64,000 nucleotides of DNA from Porites lobata (Eukaryota; Cnidaria; Anthozoa; Scleractinia; Poritidae), in assembly GCA_942486035.1 (NCBI GenBank), contig CALNXK010000103.1:1697001-1761000 (forward strand), written 5' to 3'. The notes below the pieces were generated by a model. The model did no database searches and was not told the origin of the DNA. It saw only the letters and a program-made list of their open reading frames with translations. This document shows positions 1 to 12,745 of the stretch, piece after piece (the stretch's first letter is position 1; the number at the start of each line of letters is the position of its first letter). The position numbers and the translations under genes were made by a program.

Positions 1-49
1 TAATAGAGGGCCAGAAAATGACCCTCCAATACTCGAGCCCGCGTTTTTA
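1..49. repeat. Short repeat, second copy at 2541-2589
   Basis: The first 49 bases recur at 2541-2589 with a single difference. The unit contains a small stem (GAGGG against CCCTC). Right after it, at about 50-92, comes a GC-rich foldback in which GGGGCTC pairs with GAGCCCC. The two copies bracket about 2.5 kb and could be two copies of one dispersed element or the ends of a larger one. No target-site duplication was found, so the class is unknown. Confidence 0.6.
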
Positions 50-148
50 GCGGGGCTCCCTCGCGCGCGAGGCGCGCGTGGGACAGAGCCCCATACTCAT
101 GGAATATGGTCAACCTTTTTTCTTTTGGTTGTCACGTGACTGACCGAG

Positions 149-167
149 CGTACGTACGTACGTACGC
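149..167. repeat. CGTA microsatellite
   Basis: A short run of tandem CGTA units, about five copies, between unrelated flanks. Confidence 0.7.
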
Positions 168-261
168 GTCTACAGATTGTACGGGTAGGGTAGGGGAGAC
201 TATCAAAAGGAAGGGAGGGGTGTCTCAGGCGTGTCTTAGCAAATCCACATCTTTTACATTG

Positions 262-660
262 GCCATTCACGATATGGTCAATTGACAGCTGTCAAAACAA
301 GATAGCCACTGACCAGTATCACATTGCCATATCGGGGGCTCATGTGTCAACTCATCAAGGTGACGTGAGTTATTTGGAAGCTGTCCGCTGACCAGTTGTT
401 TTACTAGATCGCGATCAATGTTCAATCTCATACTTTCTAGCTAGTTTGAGAGCACAGGAAAACTGATAATGCACACATCCATTTATCAATGTTTTGATCA
501 ATTGACAGCTGTCAAAACAGGGTATCCGCTGACCAGTATCACTTGACCGTATCGCGGGCTCAGGTGTTAACCCATCGAGGTCAACTATTTTTTTGAAGTT
601 ATCCGCTGACAAGTTACTAGTTTTCAAATGATCGCAGGCTCAAGTTTGATTTTTTTTTTC
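262..660. repeat. Imperfect tandem duplication, about 220-bp unit
   Basis: Two diverged copies lie head to tail. The block TCAATTGACAGCTGTCAAAA begins near 280 and again near 499. It is followed in both copies by a 'CTGACCAGTATCAC' block, a 'TATCG.GGGCTCA' block and a second 'CCGCTGAC.AGTT' block. The core GACAGCTGTC is palindromic. No coding potential is seen. It looks like a dispersed repeat present as a tandem pair. Confidence 0.65.
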
Positions 661-2440
661 ATTCATATGAAATATGTTTTGTTTTTGGGCCGCACAATTA
701 AAATTTTGATTTAAAACTGACCTCGGACCCGAAAATTCAGCCAGCTATTACAGGCAAGACAGTTGCTTTTGACTTTGCTCACCATGGTCACGCGTTGGTC
801 ACGCTCTACGTCCATTTTTAAAGCTCTGATTGGTCAAAATTTGACAGGTGAGCTCATGCGGAAAATTTATGCAGCCTCTTGAATCTTGTTTACTTTGACA
901 GCTGAAGCTGAGAGAGTTTTGTGTCAACTTGTGATGTTTTTAACTGTCTTTTTCCACTGGATGCACAAAATGAAATTTAGCTGCTATCAGGAGCCTTCTG
1001 TTATTCATGGCTAGTTGGTTTTTGGTTGAGAAATTAATACATCACTTGTCAAAGTCGGGAATCCGATTTCGGGTGTCAACGTTTTTGTTTTTCACCTTGC
1101 TTGATGCGTAAAGGCTGAAAACTCTGAAGCGATACTGGCCTTCCTTGATACCTTTCAGGAGCTGCATCTCGAATGGTAAGCCCCAGTAATTATTGTGTTT
1201 GATGTTTGTTTTTTATATCTAATTTAAAGAAGTCGAGCGTAGTTTATGCGGCTATGTAGTTTATGCACGTTTGTAAGATTTGAGACAATTTGATCTGACC
1301 ACGAATCAGGTAAACTTGATATAAGCTTACACAACTTTAAAAAGTCTTTAGACATTTTCTCACCGCAAATAGGAAGAAAACGTTCCAAAGAACATTTAGT
1401 TATAATTCTGGCAGTAAAAGAAAGCTTTGAGCGATTTTCTTGCCTCGAGTTCATCTGTGAAAAAAGTAAATACCGGGAAGCCGGCTTAAAACATAAACTT
1501 AAGCTTTAAGCTTGAAGACTCAGGATTTTTAGAGACACTTTAATATTTGACTTCGTGAATGAAAAATGTTGTCTCTGTATATGTTTCGCCGAATTATATT
1601 TCCTTTATTGATTGTTGGTAGTCTCTCTTGTAATTTTAATCGCTGTGCCGTTTGTTTTCAGTCGTTCAGTGAACATCGCTTGCAGGAGTACTCAAACTAC
1701 CGCGCGTATCAAACGCTTTTAAAGATTACAGATCGATAAAACCATTAAATAAAAAATAAACATAACAATTTCTTTATTGTGTTGGAGCTTAACTCTAGTA
1801 TGTTCGTTCAAACATTCGCTACAGCTCGCACTGCAAAAGTGAGAACCGGCTGGCTGTATATGCGATTTTGGACATTTTTTTAACGGTTTAGCTAAAAGCC
1901 CACGCGTGCTTCGATCGTCCTGAATATTGAATGAGTGCAATTTCTCTTGCAAAATTGTGAAATACTGAATTCTGTCCGAGGTCTGTATGATAAAAACAGT
2001 ACCTCATAGTACTGTTTCACCTCAGATGTGATGTATAAATGGTATAAAAGGGTTGTTTACACGCAACCAGATTTGTTGGCAAGATTTTGTAAAGTAAACT
2101 TGTCGAACGCAAAAAAATTCAACCTGATTTTTTTTCCAGGCCTAATTAATCTTACGGTGATCAAGAGCCATTATGGCTCTTAAATGTGATCGAAGATGAT
2201 TGCTATTTTTTGGGTGTACATATGAGGTTATCAACTCGATGTAAGATTTTGTTCACTCTTGGGCTGTTTGCAAATTATTTTTCTCTAAAATCACTTAGCC
2301 TTTCCCTCAAAAGTCACATGAATGTGCTATGTGCTCTTAAGTTAACTGAATTGTGGAATACAAGTTTATTGTTTGATTTAAATTATAAATATATAATGGG
2401 AGCCTCGCTTTTAGCCCTGGCTAAATCTATATATTATTGC
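661..2440. other. No gene recognised
   Basis: AT-rich sequence without a convincing exon. The open frames here are short, mostly lack an ATG and have no domain-like composition. A stretch at 2409-2437 (CCCTGGCTAAATCTATATAT) also occurs at about 20407-20430, so part of this interval is dispersed repeat. Confidence 0.5.
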
Positions 2441-2442
2441 TC

Positions 2443-2655
2443 AATAGGTGACCTTACATGACGTACTTGCTGGGTTGTTTGCCGCTCGCTTGAGCTATAA
2501 AAGCGTTCAAAAAGGGGGTACTTTACCATGGGGAAGATTGTAATAGAGGGCCAAAAAATGACCCTCCAATACTCGAGCCCGCGTTTTTATTGGTCAATAG
2601 GTGACCTTACATGACGTACTTGCTGAGTTGTTTGTCGTTCGCTTGGTCGATCGCT
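2443..2655. repeat. Duplicated 60-bp block flanking a repeat copy
   Basis: About 60 bases beginning CAATAGGTGACCTTACATGA occur at 2443-2500 and again at 2597-2655. The 49-bp repeat copy (2541-2589) lies between them. The second copy leads directly into the putative exon at 2697, so the block may be a duplicated 5' region of that transcript or the end of a mobile element. Confidence 0.6.
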
Positions 2656-2696
2656 TGTCAGTTGTCCAACCGTCGCGTTGTAGGTGCTGTTGTACC

Positions 2697-2807
2697 ATGC
2701 CAAAACGTTCTCCCGCAAAGAGAGATTTTAGAGATAACGGGAGGAGAAAAGTAAAAAAGAACAAAGAAGGTGCTTCTTCATCAACCAGCAAAGTGGACGA
2801 AGATTTG
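2697..2807 (+). CDS. Possible first coding exon (37 codons), product unknown
   Basis: An ATG at 2697 opens a 37-codon frame beginning MPKRSPAKRDFRD. It is very rich in Lys, Arg and Ser and ends in SSSTSKVDEDL. It then meets a good phase-0 donor (TTG|GTAAGA at 2807/2808). The basic, Ser-rich composition is typical of a disordered nuclear-protein N-terminus. Upstream is the duplicated block that could be its 5' UTR. No following exon was found, so it may be a relic, a transposon-derived exon or chance. The repeat context favours a transposon link, but that is inference. Confidence 0.3.
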
Positions 2808-3059
2808 GTAAGATCTTTCTGTTTGTTTTCTGTTATGGCACCCCTCTTCACCTTTTCACGTATTAGGGGTAAGCTCATATGATTTCTAGTTCAACTTTTT
2901 AATACTTCCTCAGATTTTCTGGAATGAAAAAAGCGTTTAATTCACGAGGAAGCTAACATATTTATTATACTACTGAGCTGATCATCGTTAAAAAGGGAAC
3001 ATGTTCTTTTTTCCATGATCGAGGGCAAGCTACCACGACATATGACATGGAGAGCTTTG

Positions 3060-3215
3060 TTTTTGTACTAGCATGATTTGTAGTAATATTTGGCATAAAT
3101 ACCACGAGTGATATTTCGAAATTGTTATACGTAATTTCAAATTTGAGACAATTTTGAAATATCACGAGTGGTATTTGTGACAAATATCACGGACAAATCA
3201 TGCTATTATTTGTTT
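3060..3215. repeat. Foldback element
   Basis: Nearly perfect inverted arms: 'ACCACGAGTGATATTTCGAA' on the left pairs with the mirror sequence near 3140-3172, and 'AGCATGATTTG' pairs with 'CAAATCATGCT' at the outer ends. The short centre includes TACGTAATTTCAAATT. It is a miniature inverted-repeat element; no clear target duplication was identified. Confidence 0.7.
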
Positions 3216-3344
3216 TATACTACTACCTGCAAAAGGTTTGTAATTTTCACATGTAGGCATTTCAAATTAAGCTGAAATACCACTGCTCTAAGCCAATCAA
3301 ATTGCAGTAATTTTTCATGTAGTAGTGTAAGGCGTCTAAGCTGT

Positions 3345-3504
3345 CGATTTCCAGGGTTTACCTTGGTGTAAGAACCTGTGAACTTTTTCTTTGTTTCGCA
3401 CCTTTTGTTTTTCTGCGTTCTATTGCGTTGACTTCTTTGTTTCCTCCATTTTACGTCATTTGTGAGTTTAACAGGTTCTTACACCGAGGATGAGCCGATT
3501 TCCA
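3345..3504. mobile_element. MITE with 9-bp target duplication
   Basis: The element occupies about 3354-3495. Its inverted arms contain GGTGTAAGAACCTGT on the left and the exact complement ACAGGTTCTTACACC on the right. It is flanked on both sides by CGATTTCCA (3345-3353 and 3496-3504), a perfect 9-bp target-site duplication. Nine-base duplications are typical of Mutator-like elements. It is non-coding and 142 bp long. Confidence 0.75.
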
Positions 3505-3574
3505 TTTATGGAAATCAAAAAGCAACCTTGAACTGTAGACCATAACAAATAAATATATGGCAGCACTCCTTCAT

Positions 3575-4635
3575 ACTTTATCTATCAATAGTTGGCACTA
3601 CAGCTGCCCCCGCTCTGTATGTATCGTGGTCGGTCAACAGTCTTCTTTTTTGTGTAGCTCTTTAAAAAACATGGATTCATAATGGATATTTTCACACATA
3701 TTGCATACATAGATAAGAACACAAAGCAAAAAGTTTCATGCGGTGATTCAGTTCGATTTTAAAGCAGCTCAGATCAAACCATTCTCTGTTTCGAGAATAT
3801 TTTATTCAAAAATATAAGCAAAGATTTGATTAGAAGTTGTAATTCTTCACTATTTCTCTTTTACTTTTAATTTAAAATGTTTGATCACATTACTCTTGGG
3901 CGTTCTAGTCATTTAACTTTTAAGACAATACGTTAATGAGAATTCGATGAAGAGAACTGTTTCATTATGATGGAAAGATATCTGCTGAAGAGCAGTATTC
4001 ACCATTGTGCATTCAGCAAGAGATACTGAAAGCAAAGTTTATGCAACAATATTGGGAGGAGGTAGACAGACAAGGTGTATTAGGGAATGCAAAAATAACA
4101 AATACTTGTGGTTATATAAATGTCACGTAAGATCTGAACAAGTTGAGTAATTCATAAGTTTTTTGGCCAGTCTTTCTTACATGTAGCTGAACCATACATT
4201 TATAACAAATATGGAAACCTTGGAAAGTTTAGCTCTGTGAATTTGACCTTAAAGTGGAAATCAAAGTTCTATTGTAAGATGATACAAAATATTTTATTTC
4301 CTCAAATAAAAGCCATCCCTCTATTAACCACCTCCCTCAAATAAGAAATCTTTTCTAGTAATAGTTGACAATACAGCTCCACCCCCTCTGTATATTGTCG
4401 GTCAATAGTATTCTTGGTCATTGTGTAGCTCTTTGAAATATACCAATTCATGATCAAAGATTTTCACACATATTCTATACAGAAGGTGAGAGTAAAAACA
4501 GGAAACGAAAGGTTCTATGTACTGTTTCAGTTTGATTTACACAGCTATGATCTGAAAGCATTCTCTGTTTTGAGAATAGTTTATTTTAAACCATTACAAA
4601 AGATTTAATTTTTAGAAGTTAAAATTTTACAAACA
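3575..4635. repeat. Diverged direct duplication, about 0.27-kb unit, 0.8 kb apart
   Basis: The interval at about 3580-3850 is repeated in diverged form at about 4365-4635. Blocks in the same order include AATAGTTG.CA.TACAGCT, TGTGTAGCTCTTT.AAA, TTTTCACACATATT, CATTCTCTGTTT.GAGAAT and AAAGATTT. No frame is conserved between the copies. It reads as an old local duplication of noncoding DNA. Confidence 0.6.
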
Positions 4636-7600
4636 GTTCATTTTATTTGCCTGAAATAAAGTCTTAGAAATTAAAAGGTTTGATCAATAATTTCTCACAG
4701 ATGTCCTTTAGGGGATTAAGTATTAGAAATGGCTAGAACATGCCAAAGATATAGAGAAAGAGATCAAAGATCTGTGAACTTGTGTCTGGCAAACTATCCA
4801 ATCATTTATATACACAGTCATACACACCTTATAACCTCATCTCCGCTTAACGATGTAACATTTCCCAAGCATTGGTTATATAGAGGTGTTCGATATAGCA
4901 AACCCTCCACTTAACTAACACATTTCCCCAGTCCCTTTGCATGTTAAATTGAGGTTCCACAATGTACTTAAATACTTCGATCACTAAAACTCCTTTTAAA
5001 CTATATCATACAGCAGAGAAGTTGATAACGGATTTGTTGTTGTTCTTGTTGCAGGAAGACGAAAAGTGATTAATGAAAGAAGATCATTAAGAAAAATAAA
5101 CATCACTCGTTTTTTTTAAAAAAAAAATGGTGTATTCATTTGTATAAAAAAAAAACTTTTGAACGTCGTTTCTCCTTAGACAACAACTACTCGCACGTCC
5201 AAGCTCCTTACAGAGGCGTCTTCTCTATTTTCTAAACAACCACTTTTCGACTAGATTCTCTTTTTTAATAGCAGGGGATTTTTAGATAAAACTTCATTGA
5301 CAATCATTATCATTAACCTCTCTCATAATATTGGGAAAGGCTTTTCGTTGTGCGTGGTTTGTAGAATCTCGTTTTTGACTGTCTTTTACTATTCATTGTA
5401 ATTATTATTCTTTAAACAGTTCATATTTCAGTTTATTTGTTGCTTTGGTACATGTATGTTCTTTTTATCCCCATATAATGGTGACGTGGGATCCTATTCA
5501 CCACCGGTGTTTAGTTTTCTGTAAGCTAAAAATAAATTTAAGTAAAACCTTCATACACCAAGAAGGGTGGCCTTAGAAAAGAATAAGGCTCGAGGATGAT
5601 AATTGGTGGTAGAAATGAATAGTCTGTTGAACGTTGTGCTTCCTCTTTGACAACAACTAGTCAAACATTAGAGCTTGTTACAAAGCTTTCCTCTCTACTT
5701 TTATAAAAACCATTTTTCAATCACTATTGATTTTATTCACATTGAAATGTTGTGAGTTCTTAGGCTCAGTAAACCTTGTAACACACATTTCTTAGACTCC
5801 TTTTTGTTATTGGAAATGCTTTTCATTGCGCATGTTGACTAGAATCTCGTTATTGACCCTCTTTTATCAGTCATTGTTATTCTTTATTATTAGTTATAAC
5901 TTAAGAATCATCTTGTACATTCGTGACCTTGTACTCAAAACCGTGGCATAAAAAGGTTCACACTCAGCCTCTCTCCAACATCAATAGCACAGCATAAAAG
6001 GAAATTTAAGTCTTCGTTAAGTTTTACGACAAGTGATATTGTATACCGCAGGACCCAACCTAGAGAGTACAGTGGGGGATCGAGGGGAGGGGCCTGGGCC
6101 ATTACTTTTAGACCGGAATGAGGCTGAAAGAGCAGAAAATGTTATTTTAGACTGGGTCCGCCACTGCAGTAACATCGAAAAGAATGTGGCAGTTTGAAAG
6201 TATCAGAAAAGTTTACGAATTTTCTAGACGGTGTTCTCTTGAAAGGAAATTTCTTTCTTCGCAATGACCGAGTATTTTTTAAAGTCGATGATTACGAAAA
6301 CTAACGTTTTGGAAACCCATAACCACCGGATTGTAGCTTCCAGTAAGATTTAACTAAAAAGACTAACAATTGCATGGATAAGAAAAGATTAAGAAAACCT
6401 TCATGACAACAAAATGGGTCGCTTCGGACGATCAGCCGAAGATGATAACAAGAAAAAAAGACCAGTCAAACTGTTTCAACGAGTCAATCGTCTGAGCTCC
6501 TTACAAAGACATTTCTCCATTTTTTAAAAAACCGAATTTCGAGTAGCTTTTCTCCGTTTACGTTTAATGAATTCTTAGCAAATCTTTGAATCAAAATAAC
6601 CCATTTAAATTTGTTACTAGTAACGGGAAAGGCTTTTCCATGGACATTGTTAGTATCGTTTATGATCCTCGTTTACCATTCGTTGAATTATTCAGTGTAA
6701 GGCAATCCATGTTTCAGTTTATTTGTTGTTACAAGGTCAACTATTCTCGAACTTGCTTTGGTGCGTGTAATTTTTTAGCCGTATATAACGGTGACGTGGG
6801 AGTGTCGACATTCTTTCCAGAATAAGAAACTAACAAAAAGACATCTACCGATGAAAAGCAAAACGGACGATTTCGATGCCTAATCACCACCTGTGTTTTT
6901 CTTTCTGTATGCTTGAAATGAGTTTAAATAAAACCTTCATACACCAAGAAAGATGACTTCAGAAAAGAAAAAGGCCCGAAGATGATTATTGCTGATAGAA
7001 AACAATAGTCTCTTGACCGTTATGCTTCCTGTGACAACAACGAGTCAAAACGTTTGAGTTCCTTTTTAAGGTATCTTCTAGATTTTCCTAAAAACCATAT
7101 TTCGACCAGAAAGTACCTTATTCACATTCAAATGTAGCAAATTCTTAGGCTAAACCGTAAATGACCAACTTTCTACACTCCTTTTTTATTAATGGGAAAG
7201 GCTTTTCGTTACGCGCGGTACTTAGAGTCACCTTTTTGACCCTCTTTTACCATTCATCAAATTATTCTTAAATTTTTACCGTTGATTGTATTATTCTTTA
7301 GAACTTTACTTTTCAGCTTATTTGTTGCTTTAACGGAAAAGAGATATCTTGTGCTGCGTGGCCTTGGCATGAGCTGAAAACCGTGGTAAACGGGTCCACA
7401 CTCTTTCCATGCAACATCCATAGCACAGCATAAAGGAAAATCAAGTTAAGTTGAGGACAAGCAATATTGTACGCCGCTTTGACTAAAGCGGGATCCAGCC
7501 TAGAGAGTACTAGCGACAGATTATAGCATGTCGAATAGTGTTCTCTGGAAAGAATTTCTTTTTTCCACATGACCGAGTATTTTGAAGTCAATGATTAAGA

Positions 7601-10600
7601 AAATTAACGTTTTGGAAAGTAACCTTTTTACCACCAGTTTTTAGCTTTCTGTTATCTTTAACAGAAAGACTGTTGATTGTATGGTTGAGAATAAACATTA
7701 AAAATTCTTAATACACAAAGACGGTTTCCTTTACAGAAGAATACGAACGGTCAAAGATGATAACTAGTGGTAAAATAGAACATTCGGCTGAATGCTGTTT
7801 TTTCTATTCTACTCAAACCGTTTCAACGAGTCAAACCTCTGAACTCCTCCATTTTCTCAAAAACCGTGATGGGAGAAGCATTTCTCTCTTGTATACGTTT
7901 GGGGAATTCTTAGCGAAATCTTTGAAAATAACCCATGTAAATTTGTTACTAATAACGCAAAAGGCTTTTCAATGGACGTGGTTAGTAGAACCTGGTTTAT
8001 GATCCTCCTTCGCCATTCATTGAATTATTCTGTGTAAATCAATCCATATCTTAGTTTATTTGTCATTAGAAGGTAAAAAAAGTTGAAATTTTTTTTGATG
8101 CGTGTACTTTTTATCCGCATAAATAACGGTGACGTGCGTGTGTGGACATTCTTTCCAGGATTGGAAACTGTGAAAAGAAATCTACCGATAAAAAGAAAAA
8201 CTAACGATTTTGACACCTAATCACCACCTATATTACCTTTCTGTAAGCTTGGAGTAAATTTAAATAAAAACTGTATACACCAAGAAGGACCAAGAAGGTT
8301 GGCTTCGGGAAAGAATAAGGCCCGAAGATGATACTAGGTGGTAGAAAAGAATAGTGACTGTCTTTTGAACGTTGTGCTTCCTTTGACAACAACGATTTCA
8401 ACGTTCGAGCTGCTTACAAAACTATCTTCTCTATTTTCCTAAAAAACATATTTCGACGAGGATTGACCTTATTCAGGCATTCAAATGTAGCAATTTTTTA
8501 GGCTAAACTGTAAAAGATCAATTTCCTTTAAAACTTCTTTTCTTTCTTTTCTTTCTTTTCTTCTTCAAACGTCTAAACTCCTCCATTTTCTGAAAAACCG
8601 TGTTGGGAGAAGCATTTCTCTTTTGTATACGTTTGGTGAATTCTTAGCGAAATCTTTGAAAATAACTCATTTAAATTTGTAAAACTTTATACACCAAGAA
8701 AGGTGGTTTCGGGGAAGAATAAGGCCCGAAGATGATACTAGGTGGTAAAAAAGAATAGTGACTGTCTATTGAACGTTGTGCTTCCTTTCACAACAACGAT
8801 TTAAACGTTCGAGCTGCTTGCAAAACTATGTTCTTGATTTTCCTAAAAAACATATTTCGACGAGAATTGACCCTATTCAGGCATTTAAATGTAGCAATTT
8901 TTTAGGCTAAACTGTGAAAGATCAATTTCGTTCAAAACTCCTTTTTAAGTAATGGAAAGGCTTTTGGTGGCGCGCGGTACGTAGAGTCACTTTTTTACCT
9001 TCTCTTACCGTTCATCAAATTATTCTTAGATTTTTACCATTTATTGTATTATTCTTTAGAACTTTACTGTTCAGCTTATTTGTTGCTATAACGGAAGAGA
9101 TATCTTGTGCATGCGTGACCTTGGCATGAGCTGAAAACCGTGGTAAACGTGTCCACACTCTTTTCAACATCAATAGCATGTACACAGGATAAAGGGAAAT
9201 CAAAGTGTCTCCGTTAAGTTGAGGACAGCAATATTGTACGCCGCCTTGACTAAACCGGGATCCAACCCAGAGAGTACTCGCGACAAATTATAGCATGTCG
9301 CAGTTTGAAAGTATCAAAAAATGATGCCTTTGAAAATGGTGTTGTCTGGTAAAAATTTCTTTTTTCGACATGACCGAGTATTTTGAAGAAAGTATTTTGA
9401 AGTATTTTGAATTAAGAAAATTAACAGTTTGGAAAGTAAACTATTCACCACCAGTTTTTAGTTTTCTGTTATCTTTAACAGAAAGACTGTTGATTGCATG
9501 GTTGAGAATAAACAAAAATTCTTGATACACAAACACGGTTTCCTTCAGAGAAGAATACGACCTGTCAAAGATGATAACTAGTGGTAAAATACAACATTCG
9601 GCTAAATGCTGTTTTTCTATTCTACTCAAACCGTTTCAACGAGTCAAACCTCTGAACTCCTCCATTTTCTGAAAAACCGTGTTGGGAGAAGCAATTCTCT
9701 CTTGTATACGTTTGGTGAATTCTTAGCGAAATCTTTGAAAATAACCCATTTAAATTTGTTACTAATAACGGAAAAGGCTTTTCAATTGATGTGGTTAGTA
9801 GAACCCGGTTTATGGTTCTCCTTTACCATTCATTGAATTATTCTGTGTAAACAGGTGTAAATTAATCCATATCTTAGTTTATTTGTTATTAAAAGGGAAA
9901 AGAAGTTGAACTTGCTTTGATGCGTTTATTTTTTACCCTCTGATATAACGGTGACGTTGGTTTGTGGACATTCCTTCCAGGATTGGAAACTGTGAAAAGA
10001 AATCTAACGATAAAAAGAAAAACTAACGATATCGAAACCTAATTACCACCGATATTACCTTTCTGTAAGCTTCAAGTAAATTTAAATGAAAAATTCATAC
10101 ATCAAGAAGGGCGGCTTCGGAAAAGAATAAGGCCCGAAGATTATACTCGGTCTCGAAAAGATTACTGACTGTCTGTTGAACGTTGTGCTTCCTTTGACAA
10201 GAACGAGTCAAACGTTCCAGCTGCTTACAAAGCTATCTTCTCGATTTTGCTGAAAAACATATTTCGACGAGAATTGACGTTATTCAGGCATTCAAATGTA
10301 GCAATTTTTCAGGTTAAACTGTAAAAGATCAATTTCCAAGGCTTTTCGTGGCGCGCGGTACGTAGAGTAACCTTTTTGACCTTCTTTTACCATTCTTCAA
10401 ATTCTTCTTAAGTTTTTACCATTCATTGTATTATTCTTTAGAACTTTACTTTTCAGCTTATTTGTTGCTATAACGGAAGAGATATCTTGTGCATGCGTGA
10501 CCTTGGCATGAGCTGAAAACCGTGGTAAATGGTTCCACACTCTTTTCAACATCATTAGTACAGCATAAAGGGAAATCAAAGTGTCTCCGTTAAGTTGAGG

Positions 10601-12381
10601 ACAGCAATATTGTACGTCGCTTTGACTAAAGCGGGATCCAACCTAGAGAGTACTAGCGCCCGAATTATAGCATGTCGCAGTTTAAAAGTATCAAAAAATG
10701 ATGCCTTTGAAAATGGTGTTCTCTGGAAAGAATTCCTGTTTTCGACATGACCAAGTATTTTAAAGTCAATGATTGAGAAAATTAACAGTTTGGAAAGTAA
10801 CCTTTTCATCACTAGTTTTTAGCTTTGTGTTATCTTTAACAGAAAAACTGTTGATTGCACGGTTCAGAATAAACAAAATTCTTGATACACAAAGACGGTT
10901 TCCTTTACAGAAGAATACGAACGGTCAAAGATGATAACTAGTGGTAAAATACAACATTCGGCTGAATGTTGTTTTTCTATTTCTACTCAAACCGTTTCAA
11001 CGAGTCAAACGTCTAAACTCCTCCATTTTCTGAAAAACCGTGTTGGGAGAAGCATTTCTCTTTTGTATACGTTTGGTGAATTCTTAGCGAAATCTTTGAA
11101 AATAACCCATTTAAATTTGTAAACTTTATACACCAAGAAAGGTGGCTTCGGGAAAGAATAAGGCCCGAAGATGATACTAGGTGGTAAAAAAGAATAGTGA
11201 CTGTCTGTTGAACGTTGTGCTTCCTTTCACAACAACGATTTAAACGTTCGAGCTGCTTACAAAGCTATCTTCTCGATTTTCCTACAAAACATATTTCGAC
11301 GAGAATTGACCTTATTTAGGCATTCAAATGTAGCAAGTTTTTAGGCTAAACTGTGAGAGATCAATTTCCTTTAAAACTCCTTTTTAATTAACAGGAAAGG
11401 CTTTTTGTGGCGCGCGGTACGTAGAGTCACCTTTTTTACCATTCAAATTATTCTTAAGTTTTTACCATTTATTGTATTATTCTTTAGAACTTTACTGTTC
11501 AGCTTATTTGTTGCTATAACGGAAGAGATATCTTGTGTATGCGTGACCTTGGCATGAGCTGAAAACCGTGGTAAACGGGTCCATACTCTTTTCAACATCA
11601 ATAGCACAGCATAAAGGGAAATCAAAGTGTCTCCGTTAAGTTGAGGACAGCAATATTGTACGCCGCTTTGACTAAAGCGGGATCCAACCTAGAGAGTACT
11701 AGCGACAGATTATAGCATGTCGCAGTTTGAAAGTATCAAAAAATGATGTCTTTAAAAATGGGGTTCTCTGGAGAGAATTTCTGTTTTTGACATGACCGAG
11801 TATTTTGAAGGCAATGAGCTGCTTACAAAGCTATCTTCTCGATTGTCCAAAAAAAAATATTTCGACGAGAATTCACCCTATTTACATTCAAATGTAGCAA
11901 GTTTTTAGGCTAAACTGTGAAAGATCTATTTCCTTTAAAAGTCCTTTTTTATTAAGAGGAAAGGCTTTTCGTGGCGCGGTATGTAGAGTCACATTTTTGA
12001 CCCTCTTTTACCATTCATCATACTATTCTCAGGTTAGCAGTCATTGTATTATTCTTTAGAACTTTATTTTTTAGCTCGTATTTGTTGCTATAATTTAACA
12101 GTTATCTTTTACATGCGTGATCCTGGTATCCGCTGAAAGCCGTGGTAAACGGGTCCACACTCTGTCCAACAGCATTAGCACAGCATAAAGTTATTTAAGT
12201 GTTTCCGTTAGGTTGAGGACGCCGCTTTGACTAAAGCGAAATTCATCCTAGAGAGTACTAGCGACGAATTACAGCATGCCGCAGTTTGAATGTGTCCAAA
12301 AATGATGCCTTTAAAAACGGTTTTCTCTTGAAAGAATTTTTTTTTAAACCTTTCACATGATAATTAGTGGTAGAAAAGAAT

Positions 12382-12546
12382 ACAGTCGAATAGCCTGCGT
12401 AGCAGGCGCTTGGAAGTAGTGGGCACAAGAAAAAACGGGCGCGCGAGAAGGAGGCTCCCTCACCCCTTGCGTGTCTCCCTCGCGCGCGCCCGTTCTCTCT
12501 TTCGCCCGCTACTTCCAAGCGCCTGCTACGCAGGCTAACAGTCGAA
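12382..12546. mobile_element. TAGCCTG-type foldback element, 9-bp target duplication
   Basis: The element at 12391-12537 begins TAGCCTGCG and ends CGCAGGCTA. Its arms include 'GGCGCTTGGAAGTAG' and its complement, around a GC-rich centre. It is flanked by ACAGTCGAA on both sides (12382-12390 and 12538-12546), a perfect 9-bp duplication. The target was itself the start of a repeat with repeated 'CTCTCTAATACGGAC' blocks. See the related copies at 21224, 28287, 62037 and 62990. Confidence 0.85.
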
Positions 12547-12745
12547 CCTCTCGGTAAGGACACCTCTCTAATACGGACTCCTCTCTATTACGGACAGTTT
12601 CCAATGTCCCGAGAAATTCTCATATATTTAATTTCTTAAAAAAAGCTCCATAATAGCCATTCTCTCTAATACGGACAACGGACACGAAATCTCGGCTCCA
12701 GAGAGTAATTTCATATAAACTTAACCTCTTTATTACGGATAGTAC
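12538..12745. repeat. Diverged transposon remnant with repeated ATTACGGA blocks
   Basis: After ACAGTCGAACCTCTC come several spaced copies of 'CTCTCTAATACGGAC' or 'CCTCTTTATTACGGA'. A CAGTCGAACCTCT-like end with internal 'TATTACGGAC' repeats resembles ends of pogo/Tigger-like DNA transposons in invertebrates; that assignment is from memory of the family. No transposase is present. Confidence 0.4.

Noticed and set aside
7757..11122. Recurring 60-80-codon frames that look like a small gene family
   Set aside because: They recur because the tandem array repeats. Several begin at non-ATG codons, they are truncated at different points, and frames occur on both strands of the same DNA.
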